Positions 25,971-38,537 of a stretch of 64,000 nucleotides of DNA are shown in pieces. The stretch comes from Branchiostoma lanceolatum (taxonomy: Eukaryota > Chordata > Leptocardii > Amphioxiformes > Branchiostomatidae): assembly GCF_035083965.1 (NCBI RefSeq), contig NC_089728.1, positions 19,469,955 to 19,533,954 of the forward strand. The letters run 5' to 3'. Made by a program: the position numbers and the translations under genes. Numbering within the stretch: the first letter of the stretch is position 1; each line of letters starts with the position of its first letter. Under the pieces are notes generated by a model that did not search any database, had not been told where the DNA came from, and saw only the letters and a list, made by a program, of their open reading frames with translations.

Positions 25971-27469
25971 CAAAAGACATCTCGTGTTTTTGATAGCAAT
26001 ATATATTTCATAAATATAGCAGCATTGTTAGTTATAATTTCTAAAGGGTATACACATAAACGTTAGATTTATCGACTATGAAATTTCATTTCATGATCAG
26101 ACACCTATCAACCATCCTGCATCAACACACACATACACTACACAAGATAAATACTTACAATACTTACAAGCATCATTTATAATGAATGACACTTAAATCT
26201 AACAATGCTGACAAACAATCTAATGCAATCTAAATATCACCAGTCTCTATCTTTATACACGAACAAATGCAGCAATTGGGAAATTATATATACATGTAGG
26301 AGAATGGTTTGAACATAAATACATGTTGTATCATATTTCTGTGAAAAATCCTGACTATGTTTTCACTGCTAACATCATGGCATTTATGGAATCAATATGT
26401 GCTAGTATGATAAAAAGCTTGAAAACTATGTAAAGAAACAGTAACATTACAAGGAAAACTGACCCATGATGACATATGTTAAAGTTTGAAATATGTAGGC
26501 CAACATTTAATGGGGCCAGCACTGCTTTACACTTTGACAAGATGACCATTGCCATGTGACTACTCTGCATGTTTTTCCAAACAATGTTTTATCATATACA
26601 ACATGTACATATCAGGGCTTAAAATACTTCTTGTATATGTGGCCGGAATAGGGCAATTAAATTAGAGTTATTTAAGTACAATGTGTTTCGGACATATTCT
26701 AAAATGCATCAGCATGATTATGATAACAGGGTAATATTTCCTGCTGTATAGTGCAAATAGACAGAAACAGACATTCGAATTTGCTACACATTCTACTAAA
26801 GCTATGAAGACCTTTGTGGCCCTTAGTCTGACAGCCAGATACAAAAAATGACCCCCCCCCCCCAATAAAACTGACATTGAATTACACGAAAGTAAAATTA
26901 TATGGGCTGACAAAACATTGAACACCTATGGTACATCACATCATTAACTTAAGTGTTATACTGTATGTTGTGGAGCTGCTTGTGTGTGTCCTCTCCCTAT
27001 ACCCATCTACATCCACTGCTGTCATACACTGACAAGGCTGTCAGTGTCTGCATGTTGGACTTCTTGGTGTGAGTTTGGAGTCCTGGTAATGAGCCAGTTC
27101 CTAAATAAGAAAAAAAGACCATATGATTAACATAAATTCACATGAAAAATCTCAAATAAACATATATATTTGTATATATAGTATGAAGAACTAAATATCA
27201 AGTCACACTGGTAACTGGGACATGCATGCCTTATTCCGTCAGATTATCACAAAAGCTAAACAACAAACACGACGGCCTGCCTCATCCGACCGTATGAGTT
27301 CCGTTTGGACCTCAGGCAGATATCAATGTGTGCCGTATCAATATTTTTCGTCGAAGAAAAATTCCTTCCACGGGTCTGTGTATATTTCTTACAACTTCTG
27401 AAATGTTTTTAGCGAGACTGTCCCATTTTTGAAGTTAGGAGTTATACTCCAAAGTTATGAGGGTTAAGA
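25971..27469. other. AT-rich part of the insertion, no gene recognised
   Basis: No long open frame with coding character. On the minus strand 27000-27105 could be a short terminal exon: acceptor TTATTTAG, then TGSLPGLQTHTKKSN and a stop. The support is too weak to call it. A run of 11 C is at about 26850. Confidence 0.35.
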
Positions 27470-30400
27470 TGGTTCTCAGTATGTGTACTGTGTGATTGAG
27501 AGGGCAAAAAATTCTGTTCCCAAAGTATTTCTTCTTGAAAAGAGCCACCATTTTGAATTTCAGCCTCTCGTGGCAGTTTTCCTTAATGATGCTTTGGAGT
27601 GTGGCTCTTTAGGGAAGATTAAGCACACATGTGTTAAGATAATTATCAGATATAACATTACAGGTACTGTGTATATGAAAGAGCAAAAAAAAATCATTCC
27701 AAAAGCCTTTTTCTGTGAAAAGAGACACCATTTTCAATTTCAGCCTCTCGTGACAGTTTTCTATAATGATGCTTTGGGGCCAAATTGGGGGTGAGCTCTT
27801 TGGGATGATTAAGCACATTTGTGCTAAGATAGTTATCATATATAATAGTACAGGTACTGTGTAAATGAAAAAGAAAGAAAATTCCATTCCAAAAGCCTTT
27901 CTCCTTCAAAAGAGCCACCATTTTCAAATTCAGCCTCTCGTGACAGTTTTCCATAATGATGCTTTGGGGGCGTGTCGCTTTGGCTTAATTAAGCAAACTA
28001 GTGTTAAGATAGTTTTCAGATATGACAGTATGAGTACTGTCTAGATCAGAGAGCCCAAAAGCTCCATTCCAAAAGTCTTTCACCTTGAAAAGAGACACCA
28101 TTTTCAATTTCAGCCTCTCGTGGCAGTTTTCCATAATGATGCTTTGGGGGCGTGTCTCTTTAAGATAATTAAACACACTTGTGTTAAGATACTTATCAGA
28201 TATGACAGTACGGGTACTGCGTAGATGAGAGAGCCAAAAAATTTCCTTCCAAGAGCCTTTCTCCTTGAAAAGAGACACCATTTTCAATTTTCAGCCTCTC
28301 GTGGCAGTTTTCTATAATGATGCTTTGGGGGCGTGTCTCTTTGGCTTAATTAAGCACACTGGTGTTAAAATAGTTTTCAGATATGACAGTATGAGTACTG
28401 TGTAGATGAGAGAGCCAAAAAGTTCCATTCCAAAAGCCTTTCTCCTTCAAAAGAGACACCATTTTTTATTTCAGCCTCTCGTGGCAGTTTTCCATGATGA
28501 TGCTTCAGGGGCGTGTCTCTTTGGGTTAATTAAGCACACTGGTGTAAATATAGTAATAAGATATGACAGTACGGGCACTGTGTAGATGAGAGAGCCAAAA
28601 AGTTCCATTCCAAAAGCCTTTCTCCTTCAAAAGAGACACCATTTTAAATTTCAGCCTCTCGTGGCAGTCTCCTATAATGATGCTTGGGGGCATGTCTCTT
28701 TAGGATAATTAAGCACACAAGTGTTAAGATACTGATCAGATATGACAGTACGGGTACTGCGTAGATGAGAGAGTCAAAAGGTTCCATTCCAAAAGCCTTT
28801 CTCCATCAAAAGAGACACCATTTTCCAATTCAGCCCCTCTTGACAGTTTTCCTTAAGGATGCTTTGGGGGCGTGTCTCTTTGGCCTAATTAAGCACTCTG
28901 GTTTTAAGATAGTTATCGGATATGACAGTACGGGTACTGTGTAGATGAGAGAGTCAAAAAGTTCCATTCCAAAAGCCTTTCTCCATCAAAAGAGACACCA
29001 TTTTCCATTTCAGCCCCTCGTGACAGTTTTCCTTAATGATGCTTGGGGGCGTGTCTCTTTGGCTTAATTAAGCACACTGGTTCTAAGATAGTTATCAGAT
29101 ATGACAGTACGGGTACTGTGTAGATGAAAGAGCCAAAAAATTCCATTCCAAAAGCCTTTCTCCTTTAAAAGAGACACCATTTTAAATTTCAGCCCCTCGT
29201 GACAGTAATCCTTAATGATGCTTTGGGGGCGTGTCTCTTTGGCTTAATTAAGCACTCTGGTTTTAGGATAGTTATCAGATATGACAGTACGGGTACTGTG
29301 TAGATGAGAGAGCCAAAAAATTCCATTCCAAAAGCCTTTCTCCTTTAAAAGAGACACCATTTTCCATTTCAGCCCCTCGTGACAGTAATCCTTAATGATG
29401 CTTGGGGGCGTGTCTCTTTGGCTTAATTAAGCACTCTGGTTCTAAGATAGTTATCAGATATGACAGTACGGGTACTGTGTAGATGAGAGAGCCAAAAAAT
29501 TCCATTCCAAAAGCCTTTCTCCTTTAAAAGAGACACCATTTTAAATTTCAGCCCCTCGTGACAGTAATCCTTAATGATGCTTTGGGGGCGTGTCTCTTTG
29601 GCTTAATTAAGCACTCTGGTTTTAGGATAGTTATCAGATATGACAGTACGGGTACTGTGTAGATGAGAGAGCCAAAAAATTCCATTCCAAAAGCCTTTCT
29701 CCTTCAAAAGAGACACCATTTTCCATTTCAGCCCCTCGTGACAGTAATCCTTAATGATGCTTGGGGGCGTGTCTCTTTGGCTTAATTAAGCACTCTGGTT
29801 CTAAGATAGTTATCAGATATGACAGTACGGGTACTGTGTAGATGAGAGAGCCAAAAAATTCCATTCCAAATGCCTTTCTCCCTCAAAAGAGACACCATTT
29901 TCCATTTCAGCCTCTCGTGGCAGTTTTCCTTAATGATGCTTTGGGGGCGTGTCTCTTTGGCTTAATTAAGCACTCTGGTTTTAGGATAGTTATCAGATAT
30001 GACAGTACGGGTACTGTGTAGATGAGAGAGCCAAAAAATTCCATTCCAAAAGCCTTTCTCCTTCAAAAGAGACACCATTTTCCATTTCAGCCCCTCGTGA
30101 CAGTAATCCTTAATGATGCTTGGGGGCGTGTCTCTTTGGCTTAATTAAGCACTCTGGTTCTAAGAAAGTTATCAGATATGACAGTACGGGTACTGTGTAG
30201 ATGAGAGAGCCAAAAAATTCCATTCCAAATGCCTTTCTCCCTCAAAAGAGACACCATTTTCCATTTCAGCCTCTCGTGGCAGTTTTCCTTAATGATGCTT
30301 TGGGGGCGTGTCTCTTTGGCTTAATTAAGCACTCTGGTTTTAGGATAGTTATCAGATATGACAGTACGGGTACTGTGTAGATGAAAGAGCCAAAAAATTC

Positions 30401-33400
30401 CATTCCAAAAGCCTTTCTCCTTCAAAAGAGACACCATTTTAAATTTCAGCCCCTCGTGACAGTAATCCTTAATGATGCTTGGGGGCGTGTCTCTTTGGCT
30501 TAATTAAGCACTCTGGTTCTAAGATAGTTATCAGATATGACAGTACGGGTACTGTGTAGATGAGAGAGCCAAAAAGTTCCATTCCAAAAGCCTTTCTCCT
30601 TCAAAAGAGACACCATTTTCCATTTCAGCCCCTCGTGACAGTTTTCCTTAATGATGCTTTGGGGGCGTGTCTCTTTGGCTTAATTAAGCACACTGGTTCT
30701 AAGATAGTTATCAGATATGACAGTACGGGTACTGTGTAGATGAGAGAGCCAAAAATTCCATTCCAAAAGCCTTTCTCCATCAAAAGAGACACCATTTTCC
30801 ATTTCAGCCCCTCGTGACAGTTTTCCTTAATGATGCTTGGGGGCGTGTCTCTTTGGCTTAATTAAGCACACTGGTTCTAAGATAGTTATCAGATATGACA
30901 GTACGGGTACTGTGTAGATGAAAGAGCCAAAAAATTCCATTCCAAAAGCCTTTCTCCTTTAAAAGAGACACCATTTTAAATTTCAGCCCCTCGTGACAGT
31001 AATCCTTAATGATGCTTTGGGGGCGTGTCTCTTTGGCTTAATTAAGCACTCTGGTTTTAGGATAGTTATCAGATATGACAGTACGGGTACTGTGTAGATG
31101 AGAGAGCCAAAAAATTCCATTCCAAATGCCTTTCTCCCTCAAAAGAGACACCATTTTCCATTTCAGCCTCTCGTGGCAGTTTTCCTTAATGATGCTTTGG
31201 GGGCGTGTCTCTTTGGCTTAATTAAGCACTCTGGTTTTAAGATAGTTATCAGATATGACAGTACGGGTACTGTGTAGATGAAAGAGCCAAAAAATTCCAT
31301 TCCAAAAGCCTTTCTCCTTCAAAAGAGACACCATTTTAAATTTCAGCCCCTCGCGACAGTAATCCTTAATGATGCTTTGGGGGCGTGTCTCTTTGGCCTA
31401 ATTAAGCACACTGGTTCTAAGATAGTTATTAGATATGACAGTACGGGTACTGTGTAGATGAAAGAGCCAAAAAATTCCATTCCAAAAGCCTTTCTCCTTC
31501 AAAAGAGACACCATTTTAAATTTCAGCCCCTCGTGACAGTAATCCTTAATGATGCTTGGGGGCGTGTCTCTTTGGCTTAATTAAGCACTCTGGTTCTAAG
31601 ATAGTTATCAGATATGACAGTACGGGTACTGTGTAGATGAGAGAGCCAAAAAGTTCCATTCCAAAAGCCTTTCTCCTTCAAAAGAGACACCATTTTCCAT
31701 TTCAGCCCCTCGTGACAGTTTTCCTTAATGATGCTTTGGGGGCGTGTCTCTTTGGCTTAATTAAGCACACTGGTTCTAAGATAGTTATCAGATATGACAG
31801 TACGGGTACTGTGTAGATGAAAGAGCCAAAAAATTCCATTCCAAAAGCCTTTCTCCTTTAAAAGAGACACCATTTTCCATTTCAGCCCCTCGTGACAGTA
31901 ATCCTTAATGATGCTTTGGGGGCGTGTCTCTTTGGCTTAATTAAGCACTCTGGTTTTAGGATAGTTATCAGATATGACAGTACGGGTACTGTGTAGATGA
32001 GAGAGCCAAAAAATTCCATTCCAAAAGCCTTTCTCCTTTAAAAGAGACACCATTTTCCATTTCAGCCCCTCGTGACAGTTTTCCTTAATGATGCTTGGGG
32101 GCGTGTCTCTTTGGCTTAATTAAGCACACTGGTTCTAAGATAGTTATCAGATATGACAGTACGGGTACTGTGTAGATGAAAGAGCCAAAAAATTCCATTC
32201 CAAAAGCCTTTCTCCTTTAAAAGAGACACCATTTTAAATTTCAGCCCCTCGTGACAGTAATCCTTAATGATGCTTTGGGGGCGTGTCTCTTTGGCTTAAT
32301 TAAGCACTCTGGTTTTAGGATAGTTATCAGATATGACAGTACGGGTACTGTGTAGATGAGAGAGCCAAAAAATTCCATTCCAAAAGCCTTTCTCCTTTAA
32401 AAGAGACACCATTTTCCATTTCAGCCCCTCGTGACAGTAATCCTTAATGATGCTTGGGGGCGTGTCTCTTTGGCTTAATTAAGCACTCTGGTTCTAAGAT
32501 AGTTATCAGATATGACAGTACGGGTACTGTGTAGATGAGAGAGCCAAAAAATTCCATTCCAAAAGCCTTTCTCCTTTAAAAGAGACACCATTTTAAATTT
32601 CAGCCCCTCGTGACAGTAATCCTTAATGATGCTTTGGGGGCGTGTCTCTTTGGCTTAATTAAGCACTCTGGTTTTAGGATAGTTATCAGATATGACAGTA
32701 CGGGTACTGTGTAGATGAGAGAGCCAAAAAATTCCATTCCAAAAGCCTTTCTCCTTCAAAAGAGACACCATTTTCCATTTCAGCCCCTCGTGACAGTAAT
32801 CCTTAATGATGCTTGGGGGCGTGTCTCTTTGGCTTAATTAAGCACTCTGGTTCTAAGATAGTTATCAGATATGACAGTACGGGTACTGTGTAGATGAGAG
32901 AGCCAAAAAATTCCATTCCAAATGCCTTTCTCCCTCAAAAGAGACACCATTTTCCATTTCAGCCTCTCGTGGCAGTTTTCCTTAATGATGCTTTGGGGGC
33001 GTGTCTCTTTGGCTTAATTAAGCACTCTGGTTTTAAGATAGTTATCAGATATGACAGTACGGGTACTGTGTAGATGAAAGAGCCAAAAAATTCCATTCCA
33101 AAAGCCTTTCTCCTTCAAAAGAGACACCATTTTAAATTTCAGCCCCTCGCGACAGTAATCCTTAATGATGCTTTGGGGGCGTGTCTCTTTGGCCTAATTA
33201 AGCACACTGGTTCTAAGATAGTTATTAGATATGACAGTACGGGTACTGTGTAGATGAAAGAGCCAAAAAATTCCATTCCAAAAGCCTTTCTCCTTTAAAA
33301 GAGACACCATTTTAAATTTCAGCCCCTCGTGACAGTAATCCTTAATGATGCTTTGGGGGCGTGTCTCTTTGGCTTAATTAAGCACTCTGGTTTTAGGATA

Positions 33401-34560
33401 GTTATCAGATATGACAGTACGGGTACTGTGTAGATGAGAGAGCCAAAAAATTCCATTCCAAAAGCCTTTCTCCTTTAAAAGAGACACCATTTTCCATTTC
33501 AGCCCCTCGTGACAGTAATCCTTAATGATGCTTGGGGGCGTGTCTCTTTGGCTTAATTAAGCACTCTGGTTCTAAGATAGTTATCAGATATGACAGTACG
33601 GGTACTGTGTAGATGAGAGAGCCAAAAAATTCCATTCCAAAAGCCTTTCTCCTTTAAAAGAGACACCATTTTAAATTTCAGCCCCTCGTGACAGTAATCC
33701 TTAATGATGCTTTGGGGGCGTGTCTCTTTGGCTTAATTAAGCACTCTGGTTTTAGGATAGTTATCAGATATGACAGTACGGGTACTGTGTAGATGAGAGA
33801 GCCAAAAAATTCCATTCCAAAAGCCTTTCTCCTTCAAAAGAGACACCATTTTCCATTTCAGCCCCTCGTGACAGTAATCCTTAATGATGCTTGGGGGCGT
33901 GTCTCTTTGGCTTAATTAAGCACTCTGGTTCTAAGATAGTTATCAGATATGACAGTACGGGTACTGTGTAGATGAGAGAGCCAAAAAATTCCATTCCAAA
34001 TGCCTTTCTCCCTCAAAAGAGACACCATTTTCCATTTCAGCCTCTCGTGGCAGTCTCTTTGGCTTAATTAATTATAAGCACACTGGTGTTAAGATAGTTA
34101 TCAGATATGACAGTATGAGTACTGTGTAGATGAGAGAGCCAAGAATTTCCATTCCAAATGCCTAACTCAAAAGAGACACCATTTTCCATTTCATCCACTC
34201 GTGGAAGTCTTTTATAATGATGGTTTAGAGCGTGTCTCTTTGGGGTAATCAAGCACACAGGTGGTAAGATAATTATCAGATATGACAGTAGGAGCACTGT
34301 GTAGATCAGAGAGCCACAAACTTCCATTCTAAAAACCTTTCTCCTTCAAAAGAGACACCATTTTCCACTTCAGCCTCTCGTGGCAGTTTTCTATAATGAT
34401 GCTTGGGTGCGTTTCTCTTTGGCTCAATTAAGCACTCTGGTGTTAAGATAGTTATCACATATAACAGTACGCAAATTTCAATTCCGAAAGTCTTTCTCCT
34501 TGAAAAGAGACAGCATTTTCAATTTCAGCCCCTCGTGGCAGTTTTCCAGATACAGACAAT
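27470..34560. repeat. Satellite array, 179-180 bp unit, about 39 copies
   Basis: Head-to-tail copies of a 179-180 bp unit with conserved blocks TTAATGATGCTT(T)GGGGG, GGCTTAATTAAGC, ATCAGATATGACAGTACGGG, CCATTCCAAAAGCCTTTCTC and AAAAGAGACACCATTTT. Units at both ends (27470-28860 and 34060-34560) are diverged while those in the middle are nearly identical, as expected from unequal exchange. Marker variants recur at multi-unit spacings (about 358, 898, 1078 and 1798 bp), so there is higher-order structure. Every central unit keeps two dyads, GCTTAATTAAGC and ACAGTACGGGTACTGT. Minus-strand open frames of about 90-100 codons in the array are products of the periodicity, not genes. Confidence 0.95.
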
Positions 34561-35612
34561 CATCTTACCTGGGAGTATGTGGCTCTTTGGGACAATTATC
34601 TTTCATTTAGCATGATTGTTTAGAAAATTTGGAGCTTATAGTTACTTTATACAGCTTGTGTAACGGTCAGAAGCAGGTCTGAATCAAAAAGGAATTTGAA
34701 TAGGTTTTATAACTATCACATGAGTTATAATATGACTAAATAATGTGTAGCATAGTTATGTCTGTATAGATGGAAAAGATCAAAATCACGAAAAGTCAGG
34801 TTGGAATGTTTGTTTGCTAGACAGGTTTATCCAAACATCTGTTTGTTATTGTTGCAAAGATATGCAATAATTTGTCTCATGAATGCAGTGTTTTACAGTA
34901 ATATGTCATTCCGAACATTTTCCATAAGTTTTTGTCAAATTTCTCCTTTATCAACGTTGTCTTCCTTTGTGTTCCTAACATTTCATCAATTCTATATGGT
35001 CTGGTTGACCCAAATGGTATAGAGCTGGCTTTGTGAACCAAATTCGTTATCCTGGCATTGTTTGTTTTCGTGTTTAAATTTGTTGTTTTGTGACTATAAT
35101 CAAATGTTAATATTCTTACTACAGTCTGCCAATAGTGGAGAAAAATCCTCATTATGACAGGCTACAGCCTTACTCCAACAAAGGGGTGTTGCCCAGTACC
35201 CGATCAAGATCAAGATTATCAGGATAAAATATTAACACGTGCGGCGTAGTCCTCGCATAGACCAAGGACATTATATAGTGTCCTTGCATAGACTTATGAT
35301 TTCTAACGTCGGCTACTGTTACGCATGATCTAAAAAGCTCTAGCGGCACGTTTCATGCTTTTAGACTTCTAAAATATTCTTATTATCGTACCTTGTTAGA
35401 CGTATGCCAGTTTGTATCTATAGTTGTCGATGCACATGCAGTTGTTGTTGTGAAGTCTGCCATATAGTTTCGCTGCTCCCCATGCCGCCCGATGGTCGCC
35501 GCCATCTTGGTTTGACGTCATCATGGAACCGCCGCTGACGGCACCGCCGCTGGCGACATGTCACGAACGACGGTTTTCTATTAGGCTCTGTGGCTCGAGC
35601 CTATGCCAGATG
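34561..35612. other. Right end of the 10.7-kb insertion
   Basis: Mostly AT-rich without coding signals to about 35440. Then a GC-rich stretch (35460-35580) holds CGCCGCCATCTTGG and TTTGACGTCATCATGG (YY1-like and CRE-like motifs) and repeats of ACCGCCGCTG, just inside the right junction. It may be a terminal regulatory region of the element. Confidence 0.4.
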
Positions 35613-35739
35613 TGTGACCGTGGCTCTGAACGTCGGCGCATGCGCATCTGCAGCAGGGAGTGGAGACGCCTACACCGGATATAACTCCTACTCAAGGATC
35701 ATCGTGGTGGAAATGAACATTACGACCGGAAATGACTAA

Positions 35740-37455
35740 TCAGCTTGACTGTTGCTATTGGTCAGATTGTGTCAAGTGATACTGTGAAACGGCATTTGCT
35801 GTAGATTCTAAACCTTTGCCTATAAGCTAGTTCATACTTGCAAGTACGCATGCGCGGCGACAGTAATTGCGGGCAATATGTTAAAGGTGACGGCCCCTAA
35901 GGCAGAAACAAATCGGGTCTGGACATTGTCATGTAAATCAAAGAAAATGGTGGAAAGGAGACCTGTTTATCCACAATTCCTGTGAACGCGCATGCCCACT
36001 AGTCCAACCAAAGCAGATGTAAGGATGCGGCTCAGTCTCAGTGACAAATCACGTCCTTTTAAAACATATGTTTACGTATTTCCTGAAATGTACCTCCATA
36101 TCGGGAGATGGAACAGACAAAACATGCATTAGTACAGCTTCTCCTTTTGTACATCTATCTCTGGTGAATACAGAAGTAGAAAAGCAGAAAAGATCACGAA
36201 AGATCCACAAAATGAGCCCGACCGTTACGTCTGTTTTTACTGGTATTCCTTCGTAGAATGCTGTGACGGTGTTTTGACGATGCCTGTTTGTTTGTTTGCT
36301 TGTTTGCTTGTTTGTTTGTATATTACGTACCCTGCGGTTTTCTGATTGCTGTTGTGTTTTATTGCGTGCCGTTTTTCTTGATTATTGGATCTATTTGACC
36401 TATTACTATACAATCGGAATTTATTTGACTTAACAAATATGGAATATGATCCGTGAGGTAAGACTATTATTCAAAAGACAACATAACGCGCAAAACTTAC
36501 ATAGTAAACCTCTCTACTAATGACATTCCTTTGAAATAATATGAATGAGAGTTTTGGTTGTTCAATGGACACTCAACGGTCCCCGCGTCAGGTGAAAGAG
36601 AGTGTAAGTGACAAAAGTGTAGAGTGCATATCTGTACATTCTTTACCTCAGGTTTGTATTTGAATGCCTATAGATGTTTTAAACTCGTGGAATAAAAACG
36701 TGTTGAATTAAATCATTTTTTTCCACAGCGGGTTACGTTGAATAGCTACTATTATCACTAGTTAAGGATTCTCCCATCCTGTACCGTTAAGTTTATATCA
36801 AATCATGATAATACAATAATCATTGTGGTATTCACATCTATCAAACTTGACTTTACATGATACAGAACACCAGATATTATACAATTAACAACGGGCGGAA
36901 AGGAATTGGGACTGTCCCCACGTCATATTTTCCATACGTCATCATGTGGCCATACAAATTTAGTCTAAGCCAGCTGTTTGTGTTTGCTTTTACCGACATG
37001 TATTTTGAATATACTACCTCAAAGCCCACTCAAGAATCGAACTGGGCTTGTTCGCGGTAATTCTACATTCATTCAGAGTAAGACAGCTATGTTCCGACTA
37101 CTGCAGCAGCAGTAAACAGTGGACTACTAAGAGAGCATTCTAGAAAATGTAAAGAAGTGATAATATTTTAACTTCAACAAAAGGGGCCTTACGATTGTTC
37201 ATCGTTGCCATGTAACTTTAACTACCATACAATAGTGCAGTGAATGATATGCTTGCTTGCAATCGATGGTCGGCCGTCCGACTCCACCCTCATATTGATG
37301 GTTTCACCTGTTAAACTTTGTACGTACACAGGTCCTAGGTCACCGAAAGATCTTTGGAAACGTAGTAATGATATTATTGTTGCTGTAAAAAGTTCGTGGG
37401 TCGTCTTCATTGCGAATATTTTTTTCGAAATTTTAAGCAGAATGTGCATCAAAAA
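35740..37455. repeat. Segmental duplication block, matching 17632-20000
   Basis: Colinear copy of the CTHRC1-like 3' UTR and downstream DNA, without the LINE found at 18685-19057. It contains a TTTG/TTGC microsatellite at about 36285-36320 and a conserved AATAAA near 36690. No gene is present. Confidence 0.75.
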
Positions 37456-37458
37456 AGT

Positions 37459-37661
37459 AGACTCTACCAGGCCCCCCCGGTCGCTGGGAAAATAGTAGAA
37501 ATTAGCCAAATAGAGTCAAATGTTTGAAGGGAGTCGGCTACGGAGATAGGGTCAAGTTGCCAATTTGACCCTATCTCCGTAGCCGACTCCCTTCAAACAT
37601 TTGACTCTATTTGGCCAATTTCTACTATTTTCCCAGCGACCGGGGGGGACTGGTAGAGTCT
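37459..37661. mobile_element. Near-perfect 203-bp hairpin element
   Basis: Two arms of about 97 bp, from AGACTCTACCAG to GATAGGGTCAA and its mirror, around a loop of fewer than 10 nt. AGT flanks both sides (37456-37458 and 37662-37664). The duplicated segment at about 19985 (CATCAAAACAGTTTG) has the empty site. It would fold into a very stable hairpin as DNA or RNA. Confidence 0.85.
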
Positions 37662-37715
37662 AGTTTTTCTGTAATCTGAACATGCACGTGTCCGGTGACT
37701 ATTGCGAAACTATAA

Positions 37716-37778
37716 TGACGTAACGGGAATCCCCATTCCCATCAGGCTATGGGCGAATGGGACTTTCCGTTACGTCAT
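37716..37778. promoter_or_regulatory. Symmetrical ATF-kB ... kB-ATF cluster
   Basis: TGACGTAA (37716-37723), GGGAATCCCC (37725-37734), then GGGACTTTCC (37759-37768) and TTACGTCAT (37770-37778). Both kB sites fit GGGRNNYYCC exactly, and the whole is arranged head to head. It is homologous to the paralogue A promoter. It sits about 1.3 kb upstream of paralogue B and could act as an enhancer for it. Confidence 0.55.
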
Positions 37779-38537
37779 ACTTTCACTTACGTCACTCTGT
37801 TGATCAGGGCACAAATGTGGTTCCTATTGACACGTCTGGCTTGAAAGTATTTTAAGTCCGACTACTAAGTTTTGAGATTGTTCACCATAAAGACGACCAC
37901 CTTTTGATACTGAGGGGAATATCAAGAAATCACGAAAAGTTGTTGATGACCTGCTTAAAGTTCGGCAGGTGAAACCAGATCTGAGTGTACCTGTCGTGAC
38001 AAACAAAGGGCAGGTAAACAGCTCTATAGTTCAGGTCGTGGTGCCCCCTCAGGTTTTACGTGTGGTGCAAGGTTCAGGTAGACAAATATGGAAACACGTC
38101 AGATGTGACACCGTTATTAACGATATAAAGAGCAAAGTAACCCACGCGATAATATGGCAACCAAAGCTGAAAAACATTTCGAGTAGATAAGTGGCAAAAA
38201 TTAAATCCCTTATGATGTGGAAATGCCTTACGGTACAAGGCCTCAGTCGTTAGAATGATAAAATGTTCGTCTTTAATAACTAACATGCTCTATGACTATG
38301 TATATTCCTTAAACTATCTACTAACTAGGCTCCACTGAAACTAAAAACTAAATTGGTTCATATAAAATGTAACTAAAGGTGTTCTCTGAAACGTAACTGA
38401 CACGTTAGCACCAATTATAAGGGATTTTACTGCTTTGAAATGTTTCAGCGAACATATTAGATTGGAGCAAAAACTTACTAGGTATAACAGGCCTACATTG
38501 TATCCTAACATGGCGCTTATTGTGTCACTGAAAAAAA
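37779..38537. other. Duplicated upstream region, then unique AT-rich DNA
   Basis: Up to about 38060 it matches 14155-14440 (CGTCACTCTGTTGA, TAAAGACGACCA, GGCAGGTGAAACCAGATCTG). From 38060 to 38537 I see nothing I can name. Confidence 0.5.

Larger units (their letters stand above)
24915..35612. mobile_element. 10.7-kb insertion carrying a satellite array, 8-bp target duplication
   Basis: Flanked by TGTGACCG (24907-24914 and 35613-35620) inside an otherwise continuous coding exon. The ends show a weak inverted match: AGGCTCGAGCC at 24922-24933 and GGCTCGAGCC at 35592-35601 (palindromic), then inward CTCGTGACAC and, from the right, CGTTCGTGACA. Near the left end there is an 18-bp tandem CACCGTCYCTCGTGA. 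No transposase is visible. An 8-bp duplication fits hAT-type insertion, but the class is inference, and the satellite probably grew after insertion. Confidence 0.6.
24873..35739 (+). pseudogene. CTHRC1-like copy 2, last exon split by a 10.7-kb insertion
   Basis: The first part (24873-24914, after acceptor TTTTTCCCAG) encodes the start of exon 4 ([12 protein letters not shown]). The second part (35613-35739) encodes the rest, ending SRIIVVEMNITTGND and stop. Both halves carry TGTGACCG, and with one copy removed the exon is in frame and collinear with copy 1. Exons 1-3 are missing, because intron-3 sequence directly follows upstream homology near 24770-24840. The 3' UTR homology continues to about 36,800. 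The domain looks unbroken apart from the insertion, so the loss of exons and the insertion may have happened close together. Confidence 0.82.

Noticed and set aside
27609-28287. Minus-strand open frames of 86-100 codons with a repeated NCHERLKLKMVSLF-type sequence
   Set aside because: They follow the 180-bp satellite periodicity and vanish where units differ by one base. They are by-products of the repeat, not genes.
22040-34560. CRISPR-like repeat arrays
   Set aside because: The units are 86-180 bp, with no short repeats separated by unique spacers, no cas genes, and the DNA is animal.
24907-35620. LTR retrotransposon as the source of the 10.7-kb insertion
   Set aside because: No long terminal direct repeats, no reverse transcriptase or integrase frames, and an 8-bp rather than 4-6 bp duplication.
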